Positions 11,154 through 18,688 of a DNA stretch of 64,000 bases are shown piece after piece. Numbering within the stretch: position 1 is the stretch's first letter; every line of letters starts with the position of its first letter. The position numbers and the translations under genes were made by a program. The DNA is from an uncultured Pelagibacteraceae bacterium (lineage in GTDB: Bacteria > Pseudomonadota > Alphaproteobacteria > Pelagibacterales > Pelagibacteraceae): positions 124,001-188,000 of the forward strand of contig CABYZT010000002.1 in assembly GCA_902523515.1 (NCBI GenBank), written 5' to 3'. The notes under the pieces are model-generated. The model was not told the origin of the DNA, searched no databases, and was given only the letters and a program-made list of their open reading frames with translations.

Positions 11154-11897
11154 ATGAATAAATCATCATTTTTCATTGTTGGCCAACACGCAGTTATTGA
11201 AGCTCTTAGGAATCCTAAAAGAAAGGTTTTAAGAGTCTTTTTGACTGAGGAGTCTAAGAAAAATATTCATAGAAAAAATCCAAATAAAAATGTTTTGGAA
11301 GACGTAAAAGTTTACTTTAAGTCTAAAAAAGAATTAGACAAATATACTTCCAAAGAACAATTAATGCACAATGGTTATGTTGCAGAGGTTGAACATTTGG
11401 ATCAACCAGATATGAAACAATTTATAAAAGGTAAAAATAATTTAACATTTGTCTGTCTTGATAAAGTTACTGATCCAAGAAATATTGGTTCATTGATAAG
11501 AAGTGCAGCATCATTTGATATTGATGGATTGATAATTAAAGAGAGACATTTTCCTCGCGACAGTAAGTTAATGTATAAATCAGCAAGTGGTTGTATGGAA
11601 CATATGAATATATTCCAGGTATCAAACATTAATTCCACATTGAAAAATTTAAGAGAAAAAAACTTCTGGGTTTATGGTTTTGATGCAAAAGGTCAAAAAG
11701 ATTTCACAGATATAAAGTGGGAAGGAAACAAAATTCTTCTTTTTGGTTCAGAAGGATTTGGTATGAGAGAACATACAGGTAAATATGCTGATTTTTTTGT
11801 AAAAATTAATATTAATGAAGACATTGAAAGTTTAAATATCTCAAATAGTGCAGCAATTGTGTTTCATCACTTAAGTTATATAAAAAAAAAGAGTTGA
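11154..11897 (+). CDS. rlmB: 23S rRNA 2'-O-methyltransferase (RlmB/TrmH family)
   Basis: A SpoU-family knotted methyltransferase of 247 residues. The N-terminal substrate-binding domain contains the GQHAVIEAL motif (10-18). The catalytic domain has motif 1 (DPRNIGSLIRSA at 107-118), motif 2 (LFGSEGFGM near 198-206) and motif 3 (NISNSAAIVF near 228). This pattern fits RlmB, which methylates G2251 of 23S rRNA, better than TrmL or TrmH. It is divergent from the tRNA-Tyr operon and 33 bases upstream of tRNA-Thr. Confidence 0.9.
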   Translation: MNKSSFFIVGQHAVIEALRNPKRKVLRVFLTEESKKNIHRKNPNKNVLEDVKVYFKSKKELDKYTSKEQLMHNGYVAEVEHLDQPDMKQFIKGKNNLTFVCLDKVTDPRNIGSLIRSAASFDIDGLIIKERHFPRDSKLMYKSASGCMEHMNIFQVSNINSTLKNLREKNFWVYGFDAKGQKDFTDIKWEGNKILLFGSEGFGMREHTGKYADFFVKININEDIESLNISNSAAIVFHHLSYIKKKS

Positions 11898-11930
11898 TTA
11901 TTTAACAAATAGTTAATAATTATTGCGCAT

Positions 11931-12006
11931 GCCCTTGTAGCTCAGCTGGTAGAGCAATTGATTTGTAATCAATAGGTCCGCGGTTCGAATCCGTGCGGGG
12001 GCACCA
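11931..12006 (+). tRNA. trnT: tRNA-Thr (anticodon TGT)
   Basis: A 76-base cloverleaf with acceptor GCCCTTG paired (two G-U) to CGGGGGC, D arm AGCTCAGCTGGTAGAGCA, anticodon loop TTTGTAA (anticodon TGT), T arm CGGTTCGAATCCG and encoded CCA. It follows rlmB on the same strand and may be cotranscribed with it. Confidence 0.97.
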
Positions 12007-12098
12007 CTTCACTTACTTTTTAATCAAATCAATATCTGTAACAGCTATTCTTAAGACAATAAGTGTGAACAGATCTGTAGATCAATTAATTTGTCAAT

Positions 12099-12224
12099 TT
12101 AAAATCCACCTCTCCAGTTATCTTTATCTTCGAACCGCTCTTTCTCTTTTTTGGATGTAGGTCTGAATAAAAAATAAACTGCAAGAACAACAGTTAATAA
12201 AATTATAACAATCTCAAGTGTCAT
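12099..12224 (-). CDS. Small single-pass membrane protein (hypothetical)
   Basis: A 41-codon frame starts at the ATG at 12224-12222 and ends in TAA at 12101-12099. The product has an N-terminal hydrophobic helix (about residues 4-20) followed by a charged tail containing KKEKERFEDKD and ending WRGGF. I recognise no family. It follows another small membrane frame and nadK on the same strand. No convincing Shine-Dalgarno sequence is visible, so it rests on the clean hydrophobic-then-charged pattern. Confidence 0.45.
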   Translation of the reverse strand: MTLEIVIILLTVVLAVYFLFRPTSKKEKERFEDKDNWRGGF

Positions 12225-12263
12225 AACCAAAAACCACAATCTCTAAAAATTTTTTCATTTAAT

Positions 12264-12401
12264 CTACCAGGCTGTTAATTTCCAGCACTCATTAGCGTCT
12301 TCAATACGAACGTAACAACCAAGAAAAGACATAATTTTAAATGCACAAAAACCTCCAAGTAAAATAATGACTACGAGCACTATTGGATTAATTTTTTTCA
12401 T
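12264..12401 (-). CDS. Small membrane protein downstream of nadK (hypothetical)
   Basis: A 45-codon frame from ATG 12401-12399 to TAG 12266-12264. The product starts MKKINP, has one hydrophobic helix (about residues 7-27) and a short tail with cysteines at residues 19, 29 and 39. It begins four bases after the nadK stop, suggesting cotranscription. No family is recognised. Together with the 41-codon frame it fills most of the otherwise gene-free stretch between tRNA-Thr and nadK. Confidence 0.45.
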   Translation of the reverse strand: MKKINPIVLVVIILLGGFCAFKIMSFLGCYVRIEDANECWKLTAW

Positions 12402-12405
12402 TTAT

Positions 12406-13176
12406 CTAACTAGTCTCTCTTCTTATTTGCTCTATTTTAATCTTCTTTTGTAAACTTCTGTTTTTATCATAAAGAAGATTAAACTTTATTTTATTATTAG
12501 TTTTTACTGTGATTGATTGAGCATTTCTTACTTCTAAATTATCTGCAACAGCACTGATAGGTCTTTTAGCTGGGTTTAAGTTAGTTATTACTATTTTAGT
12601 TTTATCATTAACTATTTTGCCCTTCCATCTTCTTGGTCTAAAAGCACTTATTGGTGATATTGATAATTTTTTTGAATGTAGACTTAAAATAGGTCCATGA
12701 ACAGAAAGATTGTAGGCCGTACTTCCCGCTGGTGTTGATACTAACACACCGTCAGACACTAATTTTTTGATTATTTGTTTTGAACCTTGTTTAATAGATA
12801 ATGAGGCTGCCTGCCTACTTTGTCTTAGCACAGACACTTCATTTATAGCTATAGATCTCTTGATTTGATTGTTTTTATTTTTAACAATCATTTCTAATGG
12901 AGAAATTGAAACTATATTTGCTTTTGACAAGTTTTTTAAAATATCTTTTGGGGAAAATTTATTCATTAGGAAACCATAATTTCCAGAATTAATCCCATAA
13001 AAATGTTTTTTAGAATTTTTATTCTTTTTTAGTGTTTGAAGCATAAAACCATCACCACCTATGACTATTAAGAGATTTTCTTTTTTAAAATGATTTGTTT
13101 TTATTTTTTTTAATAACAAATTTTTAATATTTGATGATTTCTTGTTTTTATCTGAAATAATTTGAAGTTTACTCAT
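12406..13176 (-). CDS. nadK: NAD kinase
   Basis: NAD kinase phosphorylates NAD to NADP. The 256 residues contain GGDGF at 40-44 (the GGDG motif with its catalytic Asp), the NE motif at 112-113 and the family signature DGVLVSTPAGSTAYNLS at 142-158. The ATG is only four bases downstream of the CCA end of tRNA-Leu on the same strand. If the transcript starts at the tRNA promoter, 3' processing of the tRNA would leave a nearly leaderless nadK message. Confidence 0.95.
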   Translation of the reverse strand: MSKLQIISDKNKKSSNIKNLLLKKIKTNHFKKENLLIVIGGDGFMLQTLKKNKNSKKHFYGINSGNYGFLMNKFSPKDILKNLSKANIVSISPLEMIVKNKNNQIKRSIAINEVSVLRQSRQAASLSIKQGSKQIIKKLVSDGVLVSTPAGSTAYNLSVHGPILSLHSKKLSISPISAFRPRRWKGKIVNDKTKIVITNLNPAKRPISAVADNLEVRNAQSITVKTNNKIKFNLLYDKNRSLQKKIKIEQIRRETS

Positions 13177-13180
13177 TTAG

Positions 13181-13266
13181 TGGTGCCCTCGGCCAGACTC
13201 GAACTGGCACTCCGCAAGCGGCAAGGATTTTAAGTCCTTTGTGTCTACCAATTTCACCACGAGGGC
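13181..13266 (-). tRNA. trnL: tRNA-Leu (anticodon TAA)
   Basis: An 86-base class II tRNA with acceptor GCCCTCG/CGAGGGC, long variable arm, anticodon stem AAGGA/TCCTT, loop CTTAAAA (anticodon TAA) and encoded CCA. Nucleotides 1-43, together with the upstream flank, are duplicated at 15399-15490. The intact copy lies directly before nadK. Confidence 0.98.
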
Positions 13267-13314
13267 ATTTATGAATTTCATGAGTATTTATGCTAATATT
13301 TATAATTGAACAAG
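13223..13314. repeat. 92-bp direct repeat, copy 1 (tRNA-Leu 5' part plus promoter)
   Basis: This segment is repeated in the same orientation at 15399-15490 with two substitutions (13240 T against 15416 C; 13305 A against 15481 G). Weaker similarity (AGTAAAATT) continues to about 13330. It starts exactly at the last base of the anticodon stem (tRNA nucleotide 43), covers nucleotides 1-43 and then about 48 bases of upstream DNA. The two copies border a two-gene block. Confidence 0.95.
13285..13313 (-). promoter_or_regulatory. Predicted tRNA-Leu promoter
   Basis: On the minus strand TTGTTC (13313-13308), a 17-base spacer and TAAATA (13290-13285) would start transcription about 15-20 bases before the tRNA. 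The -10 match is poor, but both hexamers and the spacing are preserved exactly in the second repeat copy (15489-15461). Confidence 0.35.
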
Positions 13315-15398
13315 TCTAATTAGTAAAATTGTTATTTATTAGAATATTTTATAAATATCAATCAATGAAAAAAGCAATCAAAGTTTTGATATTTACTGAC
13401 CTAGACGGCTCTCTGCTTCATAGAGATACGTTTAAATTTGATGAAATAAAAGACTATTTAAAACAACTAATATCAAAAGGAGTTTTTATCATACCCAATA
13501 CTAGTAAAACTGAGAAAGAAATTTTACAATTTAATTACGAATTAGGATCAAATTTACCTTTTATTTCTGAAAATGGATCAGCTATTAATGGCTTAGAATT
13601 ACTGAATTCAGATTTACCTAAAGAATTAATTCTTAGCAGACAGAAAGATGATCTTTTAAATATTTTTAAAAATATTGTTCCAATAGATCTGCAAAATAAA
13701 TGTAAATGGGTTTCTGAAATGAATAAAAAAAAACAAAGTTTAATTTTTGGTTTAGAAGATAAAAAACTAAAGATGGCTTTAAATCGTAAATATACTATTC
13801 CATTTATATTTGAGGGAACCAAAAATCAAAGAAATGAACTATCTAAGATAATTAAAAATGAAAATCTTTATTTACAAGAAGGAGGAAGAGTTATTAATTT
13901 AACTGATAAGGTTAATAAAGCTAAAGCTCTTCAAATATTTGTAAGATTTTTAAAAAAAAATAATAAAAATATCAAGACAATAGCTGTTGGTGATAATTAC
14001 AATGATTTAGAAATGCTAAAAAAGACTGATTTTCCATGCTTAGTATTCAATGACAAATTCACTTTAGATGAAATTCCTATAAATAATTTAATTACAACAA
14101 ATAAGCCATCTCCAGAAGGCTGGGCAGATGTGATTAAAATAGCTCTAGTTAAAATAAATGAAAATTAATAAAATGAATTATGAGTGATTTTTTGCAAAAT
14201 GGTATTATTTCAACACTTCATGATTTTGGAACAAAATCAACAAAGCAAATAGAAAAAGAGCTTTTAAGTTTTTCAAAAGAGAGAAAAATGGAACTTATTT
14301 TACCTTGTCTTTATAGCGAATTAAATGGAGATGCGTTACCAAAAATTGTTTCTGAAATTGCTCAAACTAATTATCTACATCACATAATAATAGGACTAGA
14401 TCAAGCTAATGAAAAACAAGCCAGAAAGGCATGGACATTTTTTGAAAAACTAGAAACTCCATTTACAATACTTTGGAACGATGGTCCAAATTTAAAAAAA
14501 TTAGATAAAGAATTACAAAAAAAATCATTAGCACCGAATGAAAAAGGCAAAGGCAGAAATGTTTGGTACTGCATCGGAATGTCTATAGCAAGAAATAGTG
14601 CAAGATCTGTCGCTTTACATGATTGTGATATAAAAACATATGATCGAAGAATGTTAGCAAAATTATTTTATCCAGTAGTTAATCCATTGTTTAATTTTGA
14701 ATTTTGCAAAGGTTTCTATCCCCGGGTAGCAGATAACAAAATGAATGGAAGAGTAGCCAGGCTATTAGTTTTCCCGCTGTTAAACGCTTTAGAAAAAACC
14801 ATTGGTAAAAGTGAATATTTAGATTTTATGAAATCATTTAAATATCCACTAGCTGGAGAATTTTCTTTTAGGAGAAATATTCTCCCAGAGTTAAGAATTT
14901 CATCAGACTGGGGAATTGAAATTGGAATTTTGTCGGAAATGCAAAGAAACTTTTCTCCTCAAAATATTTGTCAGGTTGATTTAGCTGATACTTATGACCA
15001 TAAACATCAGGATTTATCTACTGATGATGAAAATAAAGGTCTTTCAAGAATGTCCATCGACATAATAAAAACTTTTATAAAAAAACTTGCTACACAAGGT
15101 CACTCATTTAGTAGAGAGCAATTAAGATCACTTAAAGCAACCTACTATAGGTCAGCACTTGATTTAATTGACGCTTATCGAGGTGATGCTGAAATGAATG
15201 GTTTGAAATTTGACTCTCATTATGAAGAAAAAGCTGTAGAATTATTTTCTAAAAATATAATTAAAGCAGGAGAAGATTTTTATTTAAATCCAATGGATGC
15301 TCCATTTATACCCACCTGGAGTAGAGTTAAAAGTGCTATACCAGATTTTCTAATAAGATTAGAAAAAGCTGTTAACGAGGATAATAAATTTTATCTTT
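13315..15398. other. Gene-gain block between tRNA-Leu direct repeats
   Basis: About 2.1 kb bounded by the 92-bp direct repeats, carrying only two cooperating genes for glucosylglycerate synthesis, both on the plus strand and opposite to tRNA-Leu and nadK. The repeat supplies the last two bases of the gpgS stop codon (TAA at 15398-15400), so the right junction is flush with the gene. No integrase, transposase or other mobility gene is present. I infer insertion at the tRNA; the mechanism is unknown. Confidence 0.65.
13365..14168 (+). CDS. Glucosyl/mannosyl-3-phosphoglycerate phosphatase (HAD superfamily)
   Basis: A HAD phosphatase of the MpgP type (267 residues). It has motif I TDLDGSLL at 11-18 with nucleophile Asp12 and acid/base Asp14, a Lys in KVNKAKAL near 182-189, and motif IV GDNYND at 209-214. 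It should remove phosphate from glucosyl-3-phosphoglycerate to give glucosylglycerate, because the next gene (11 bases downstream) is the matching synthase. The ATG at 13365 is preferred over a TTG at 13329. Very AT-rich. Mannosyl specificity cannot be excluded from sequence alone. Confidence 0.8.
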   Translation: MKKAIKVLIFTDLDGSLLHRDTFKFDEIKDYLKQLISKGVFIIPNTSKTEKEILQFNYELGSNLPFISENGSAINGLELLNSDLPKELILSRQKDDLLNIFKNIVPIDLQNKCKWVSEMNKKKQSLIFGLEDKKLKMALNRKYTIPFIFEGTKNQRNELSKIIKNENLYLQEGGRVINLTDKVNKAKALQIFVRFLKKNNKNIKTIAVGDNYNDLEMLKKTDFPCLVFNDKFTLDEIPINNLITTNKPSPEGWADVIKIALVKINEN

Positions 15399-15400
15399 AA
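14180..15400 (+). CDS. gpgS: Glucosyl-3-phosphoglycerate synthase (GT81 family)
   Basis: Transfers glucose from a nucleotide sugar to 3-phosphoglycerate, the first step of glucosylglycerate synthesis. The 406 residues have a GT-A fold pattern with the metal-binding DCD at 148-150, the family-typical LAGEFSF at 224-230, DWGIEIG at 243-249 and a metal-ligand-like YDHKHQ at 272-277. Together with the upstream phosphatase it forms a complete two-step pathway for a nitrogen-free compatible solute. The stop codon is completed by the repeat that follows. Confidence 0.85.
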   Translation: MSDFLQNGIISTLHDFGTKSTKQIEKELLSFSKERKMELILPCLYSELNGDALPKIVSEIAQTNYLHHIIIGLDQANEKQARKAWTFFEKLETPFTILWNDGPNLKKLDKELQKKSLAPNEKGKGRNVWYCIGMSIARNSARSVALHDCDIKTYDRRMLAKLFYPVVNPLFNFEFCKGFYPRVADNKMNGRVARLLVFPLLNALEKTIGKSEYLDFMKSFKYPLAGEFSFRRNILPELRISSDWGIEIGILSEMQRNFSPQNICQVDLADTYDHKHQDLSTDDENKGLSRMSIDIIKTFIKKLATQGHSFSREQLRSLKATYYRSALDLIDAYRGDAEMNGLKFDSHYEEKAVELFSKNIIKAGEDFYLNPMDAPFIPTWSRVKSAIPDFLIRLEKAVNEDNKFYL

Positions 15401-15490
15401 GGATTTTAAGTCCTTCGTGTCTACCAATTTCACCACGAGGGCATTTATGAATTTCATGAGTATTTATGCTAATATTTATAGTTGAACAAG
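15399..15490. repeat. 92-bp direct repeat, copy 2 (tRNA-Leu remnant plus duplicated promoter)
   Basis: This is the second copy of 13223-13314. It holds tRNA-Leu nucleotides 1-43 with A26 changed to G, and no 3' half, so it cannot fold into a tRNA. The duplicated promoter-like sequence (TTGTTC, 17 bases, TAAATA; 15489-15461, minus strand) points leftward into the 3' end of gpgS and could drive an antisense RNA. The rest of the 15401-15646 gap shows only AT-rich DNA. Confidence 0.93.
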
Positions 15491-15646
15491 CTTTAAAAGT
15501 AAAATTTTTTAATTCATTTGATGTTCAAATAAACAAATAATATGAATTTCAAGATTCAGGTATTTTTTTATCAAATATTCTTTAAAAAAAATTAATTATA
15601 TATAAATCTATATTTTTATATTTTTTTAAAATTTAATTTTTAAACT

Positions 15647-15940
15647 ATGAAAACAAAATATAAACTAAAAAACTCAATTAATAATGTTCCATTCAGAGAA
15701 TGGATAAGCGATAAGTATGAGGTTTACGTTTTCAAATATAACAATAGACTTCAAGCGATTAACGGTGTTTGTCCTCATTACTATGGTAAATTAGAATTAA
15801 ATAAAAATAAAAATCAAATTACGTGTAACTTTCATCACTTGAAAGTCTGTCCAAATAACTTAACAACAAATAATAAAAAATTTAAAAAAATACAAAGCTT
15901 TAAAATAGTATCAAATTCTCCAATAGTTATTGAGATTTAA
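15647..15940 (+). CDS. Rieske-type [2Fe-2S] ferredoxin-like protein
   Basis: A 97-residue protein with a Rieske cluster-binding pattern: Cys42-Pro-His44 in VCPHYYGKLEL and Cys60-x-x-His63 in CNFHHLKVCP. Spacing and order of the four ligands fit a stand-alone Rieske ferredoxin or the N-terminal domain of a Rieske oxygenase. It is shorter than most oxygenase components. The next gene begins directly after its stop, and the two probably act together. Confidence 0.75.
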   Translation: MKTKYKLKNSINNVPFREWISDKYEVYVFKYNNRLQAINGVCPHYYGKLELNKNKNQITCNFHHLKVCPNNLTTNNKKFKKIQSFKIVSNSPIVIEI

Positions 15941-16459
15941 ATGAAATTTTCGATAGATTATTCAAATTTTTCTAATTATGACAAAGATATACTGTGGTTT
16001 GTTAGTCAAGATATTGAGCATATAAAAACCTTACATTCAAAAACAAATAAAAATTTGAAAATTATTAAAATTTTTCAAAGTGAAAATACAGATCAATTAT
16101 ATAAACAAATAGAATACGTTACATGGAGGAAGGTTTTAAATTTTATAACAATTAAAGTCTATACAAAAAGAGAAGTTATTGATGATAAAATAATTTATAT
16201 TGAGCACCACCCTTATTTAAAGACAAAAATCAAAACTACTCATACAATAAAAAAAGATAATAATGTATTTATTTTGAATGACTTTTTGGAAATTAATGCT
16301 CCATTTATTATTTATTTATTTAAACCATTTTTAAAATTTTTAATATTAAGACATTTAAAAAGTCAATTTAAAGAGGATGAAATGTTTAGAAAAAGACTGC
16401 AAGAAATTAAAGATAAAGTTGGTAAATTAAAACAGTATAAATGGCTCGATATAGAATAA
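15941..16459 (+). CDS. Hypothetical protein, possibly SRPBCC-like partner of the Rieske protein
   Basis: A 172-residue protein whose ATG follows the Rieske gene stop with no gap. The segment DIEHIKTLHSKT (about 24-35) resembles the start of the catalytic SRPBCC domain of Rieske oxygenases, where Asp/His residues bind mononuclear iron, and the alternating beta-strand pattern that follows would suit that fold. The C terminus is a charged helix with EDEMFRKRLQE. A split oxygenase is an inference; I cannot point to a complete 2-His-1-carboxylate triad with confidence. Confidence 0.5.
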   Translation: MKFSIDYSNFSNYDKDILWFVSQDIEHIKTLHSKTNKNLKIIKIFQSENTDQLYKQIEYVTWRKVLNFITIKVYTKREVIDDKIIYIEHHPYLKTKIKTTHTIKKDNNVFILNDFLEINAPFIIYLFKPFLKFLILRHLKSQFKEDEMFRKRLQEIKDKVGKLKQYKWLDIE

Positions 16460-16461
16460 AT

Positions 16462-16489
16462 AATCATAAATAACTTAAATTTTATGATT
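16462..16489. terminator. Bidirectional terminator between convergent genes
   Basis: A perfect 9-bp inverted repeat (AATCATAAA at 16462-16470, TTTATGATT at 16481-16489) with a 10-base loop, followed on the plus strand by TATTTTTT. It sits between two convergent genes and its right arm touches the stop of the minus-strand gene. The stem is A/T-rich, so strength is uncertain. Confidence 0.5.
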
Positions 16490-18624
16490 TATTTTTTAAT
16501 ATTTCTGTAAAAAACAATTGAATAAAATATAATTATAAAAAAACCTAAAAAAATTATAAAATAAGTATAGATCATTAAATAAGTATTTTTATAAATTAAA
16601 TAAGTTTTGTCATTTCCATTGTTGTCACTGAGTAGAATAAATCCATTTAAATTTTCGGTTAAAAGTTTATTTTTATCATCATCATAGTATTCCCAGTTTG
16701 GAGAATAAGTTATTTTTGTTAAGATTTTATTTTGGTTTCTATTTTTTTTTATTAAATATTTTTCATTGTTAATACTTTCAAATAAAACCTTGTCATCATC
16801 AGAAAATATAGATGAAACTTTATAATCTTTATTTTTAATAGAAATGACATGGTTAAATTTAATATTATCATCAAGATTTGATCCAAATTTATATATAGAT
16901 TTATATTCTGGGTTAACTTTTAAATAATCTTGCCATTCACCATGATAAAATTTTTCACCTCCTCTAATTCTTAAAGCTTTAACAAGATTACATGGTTTGA
17001 AGTTGGTGTTGAGGAATAATTGTTGACCCCAAATCCAAATATCAGAAGTTAAATTTGGATAAACTTTTCCAATATCCTCTACTGATAAACAGTGTTCGAT
17101 TTTATAATTTATGTTATTTTTATAAGAATATTCATTTTCAAAATTATTTTTTGGAATATATACTAGATTGATAGAATAGTATATTAGACAACATATAAGC
17201 GTCATTAAAGTAAATGAAAATTGAAGATTATTTTTTTTACTTTTTTTTACATAATAAATAAATAATAAAAATAGACTAAATATTAAAATAAATGCAATAT
17301 ACGATCTCTTATTCACGAAGTTCATATTAGCTGTAAGCAAAAATTCGGTGTAAAGAATTAATACTAATGAAATAAAAATTATTAATTTTTTATTTGATTT
17401 AATAGTATTTAAAAAGAAAACTATATAGAAAATCATTATTAAAAATAAAGAATAACGAAAAGCATATAAAGAAAAGTTCAATTTTCTCACCTTGTCTATC
17501 ATGGGAAACTCATAAAAAATTTTTGAAAAGTAATTTTCATAAAAGTAAAAATTATGACCAAGACTTATATAAAGTATTATTATCGATAAAATTGAAATTG
17601 ATAGAAAACTACCCCTAACATTTTCAGATACCTCCAAAGAAAATTTATTAAAATTACAAAAATAATAAATTATAAATATGGGTCCTAAAATAGCATATTG
17701 AAGTGGAATTCTATCCCAATGATAAGTTCCGTATAAAAATGATTTAATTACAAAAGATATATTTTGAGTAGATGATTTTAACCATCCATCAAAAGGTATA
17801 TTCATAGCGTCTGGATCACGATAAGGTCCTAAAATGTAATAAAATTCTAACTCATAAAGAAGCAATTTATAAACTGTAAAAAAAACTATGAATAAAAAAA
17901 TAATATAAATTAAATATTTTTTTTTAAATTTTATATTTTTTAAATTTTTTTGAAAAAGTATTTTATAAGCTAAGCAAATTAAAAAATAAAATAATGGAAA
18001 ATAAAATACAAAAAGAATATTTAAATAGTGTGTAAAAGAAAAGATGAATAATATTGAAAATAATGCACACTTTATAAGTTCGACAAATTTTAGGCCTCTT
18101 AAAAAAAACTTTGTGATATAATAAATTGCACCTAAAAACCCTAAAGCACAAAACTGCTCAATAAAATACCAATTAAAATCAATTGAAAAGATGTTTATAA
18201 ACGAAAGACATATAAAAGCTTCTCTCCAATATCTTAAATTAAAAAGAGATATAATTTTATATATGACATAAAGAATTAATAAAAAAACAACTGAAGTATA
18301 TACAAGATATGCAAGATAGGGATTATTTAAAAAATTAAAAAATATTAAGAAAAAAAATATTATAGATCCTCCTTCATAATGAAGAGGTAAAATGCTTGGA
18401 TGTCCCCCATCTAAATAAGGTGTCCATAATGGAAAATACCCAAAATCGTTAAAATAATTATAATAATACTGAAAATAAAAAAAAGTACCTGTGTTATCTC
18501 CTGTAAGTTTGTAATTCAAAAAAAAATGTTCAAACCAAAGTTTTAAAATATATGTCGCTGATAATAAGAAAAATATATTGAAATCTATATTCTTACTTAA
18601 AATTTTTTTTAACTTTTCTTCCAT
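16489..18624 (-). CDS. Large multi-pass membrane protein, YfhO/GT-C-like
   Basis: A 711-residue polytopic inner-membrane protein with more than ten hydrophobic helices. After the first helix comes the acidic loop motif GDNTG (about 42-46), followed by PLWTPYLDGGHPSI, which resembles the first periplasmic loop of YfhO-type and other GT-C glycosyltransferases that use lipid-linked sugars. A soluble region (about 480-670) precedes the last helix. Extremely AT-rich with many Phe, Ile, Lys and Asn codons, consistent with accessory surface-polysaccharide genes. The exact sugar or acceptor is unknown. Confidence 0.55.
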   Translation of the reverse strand: MEEKLKKILSKNIDFNIFFLLSATYILKLWFEHFFLNYKLTGDNTGTFFYFQYYYNYFNDFGYFPLWTPYLDGGHPSILPLHYEGGSIIFFFLIFFNFLNNPYLAYLVYTSVVFLLILYVIYKIISLFNLRYWREAFICLSFINIFSIDFNWYFIEQFCALGFLGAIYYITKFFLRGLKFVELIKCALFSILFIFSFTHYLNILFVFYFPLFYFLICLAYKILFQKNLKNIKFKKKYLIYIIFLFIVFFTVYKLLLYELEFYYILGPYRDPDAMNIPFDGWLKSSTQNISFVIKSFLYGTYHWDRIPLQYAILGPIFIIYYFCNFNKFSLEVSENVRGSFLSISILSIIILYISLGHNFYFYENYFSKIFYEFPMIDKVRKLNFSLYAFRYSLFLIMIFYIVFFLNTIKSNKKLIIFISLVLILYTEFLLTANMNFVNKRSYIAFILIFSLFLLFIYYVKKSKKNNLQFSFTLMTLICCLIYYSINLVYIPKNNFENEYSYKNNINYKIEHCLSVEDIGKVYPNLTSDIWIWGQQLFLNTNFKPCNLVKALRIRGGEKFYHGEWQDYLKVNPEYKSIYKFGSNLDDNIKFNHVISIKNKDYKVSSIFSDDDKVLFESINNEKYLIKKNRNQNKILTKITYSPNWEYYDDDKNKLLTENLNGFILLSDNNGNDKTYLIYKNTYLMIYTYFIIFLGFFIIIFYSIVFYRNIKK

Positions 18625-18688
18625 TAATAATCTAATCTAGGATGTTCAGATTTTTAATTTTAATTTTTTTAGTTACAACTATTATATT

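Noticed and set aside
13329..13365. TTG at 13329 as the start of the phosphatase gene
   Set aside because: It adds residues before the HAD core, while the ATG at 13365 begins just before motif I as usual.
13315..15398. Integrase, transposase or phage genes in the tRNA-Leu block
   Set aside because: Both genes are metabolic and no further frame fits between the repeats.
15401..15442. A second functional tRNA-Leu
   Set aside because: Only nucleotides 1-43 are present; the variable arm, T arm and 3' acceptor strand are missing.
16489..18624. A frameshift caused by homopolymer runs in the 711-residue gene
   Set aside because: The frame is open throughout and the hydrophobic helix pattern continues to the end.
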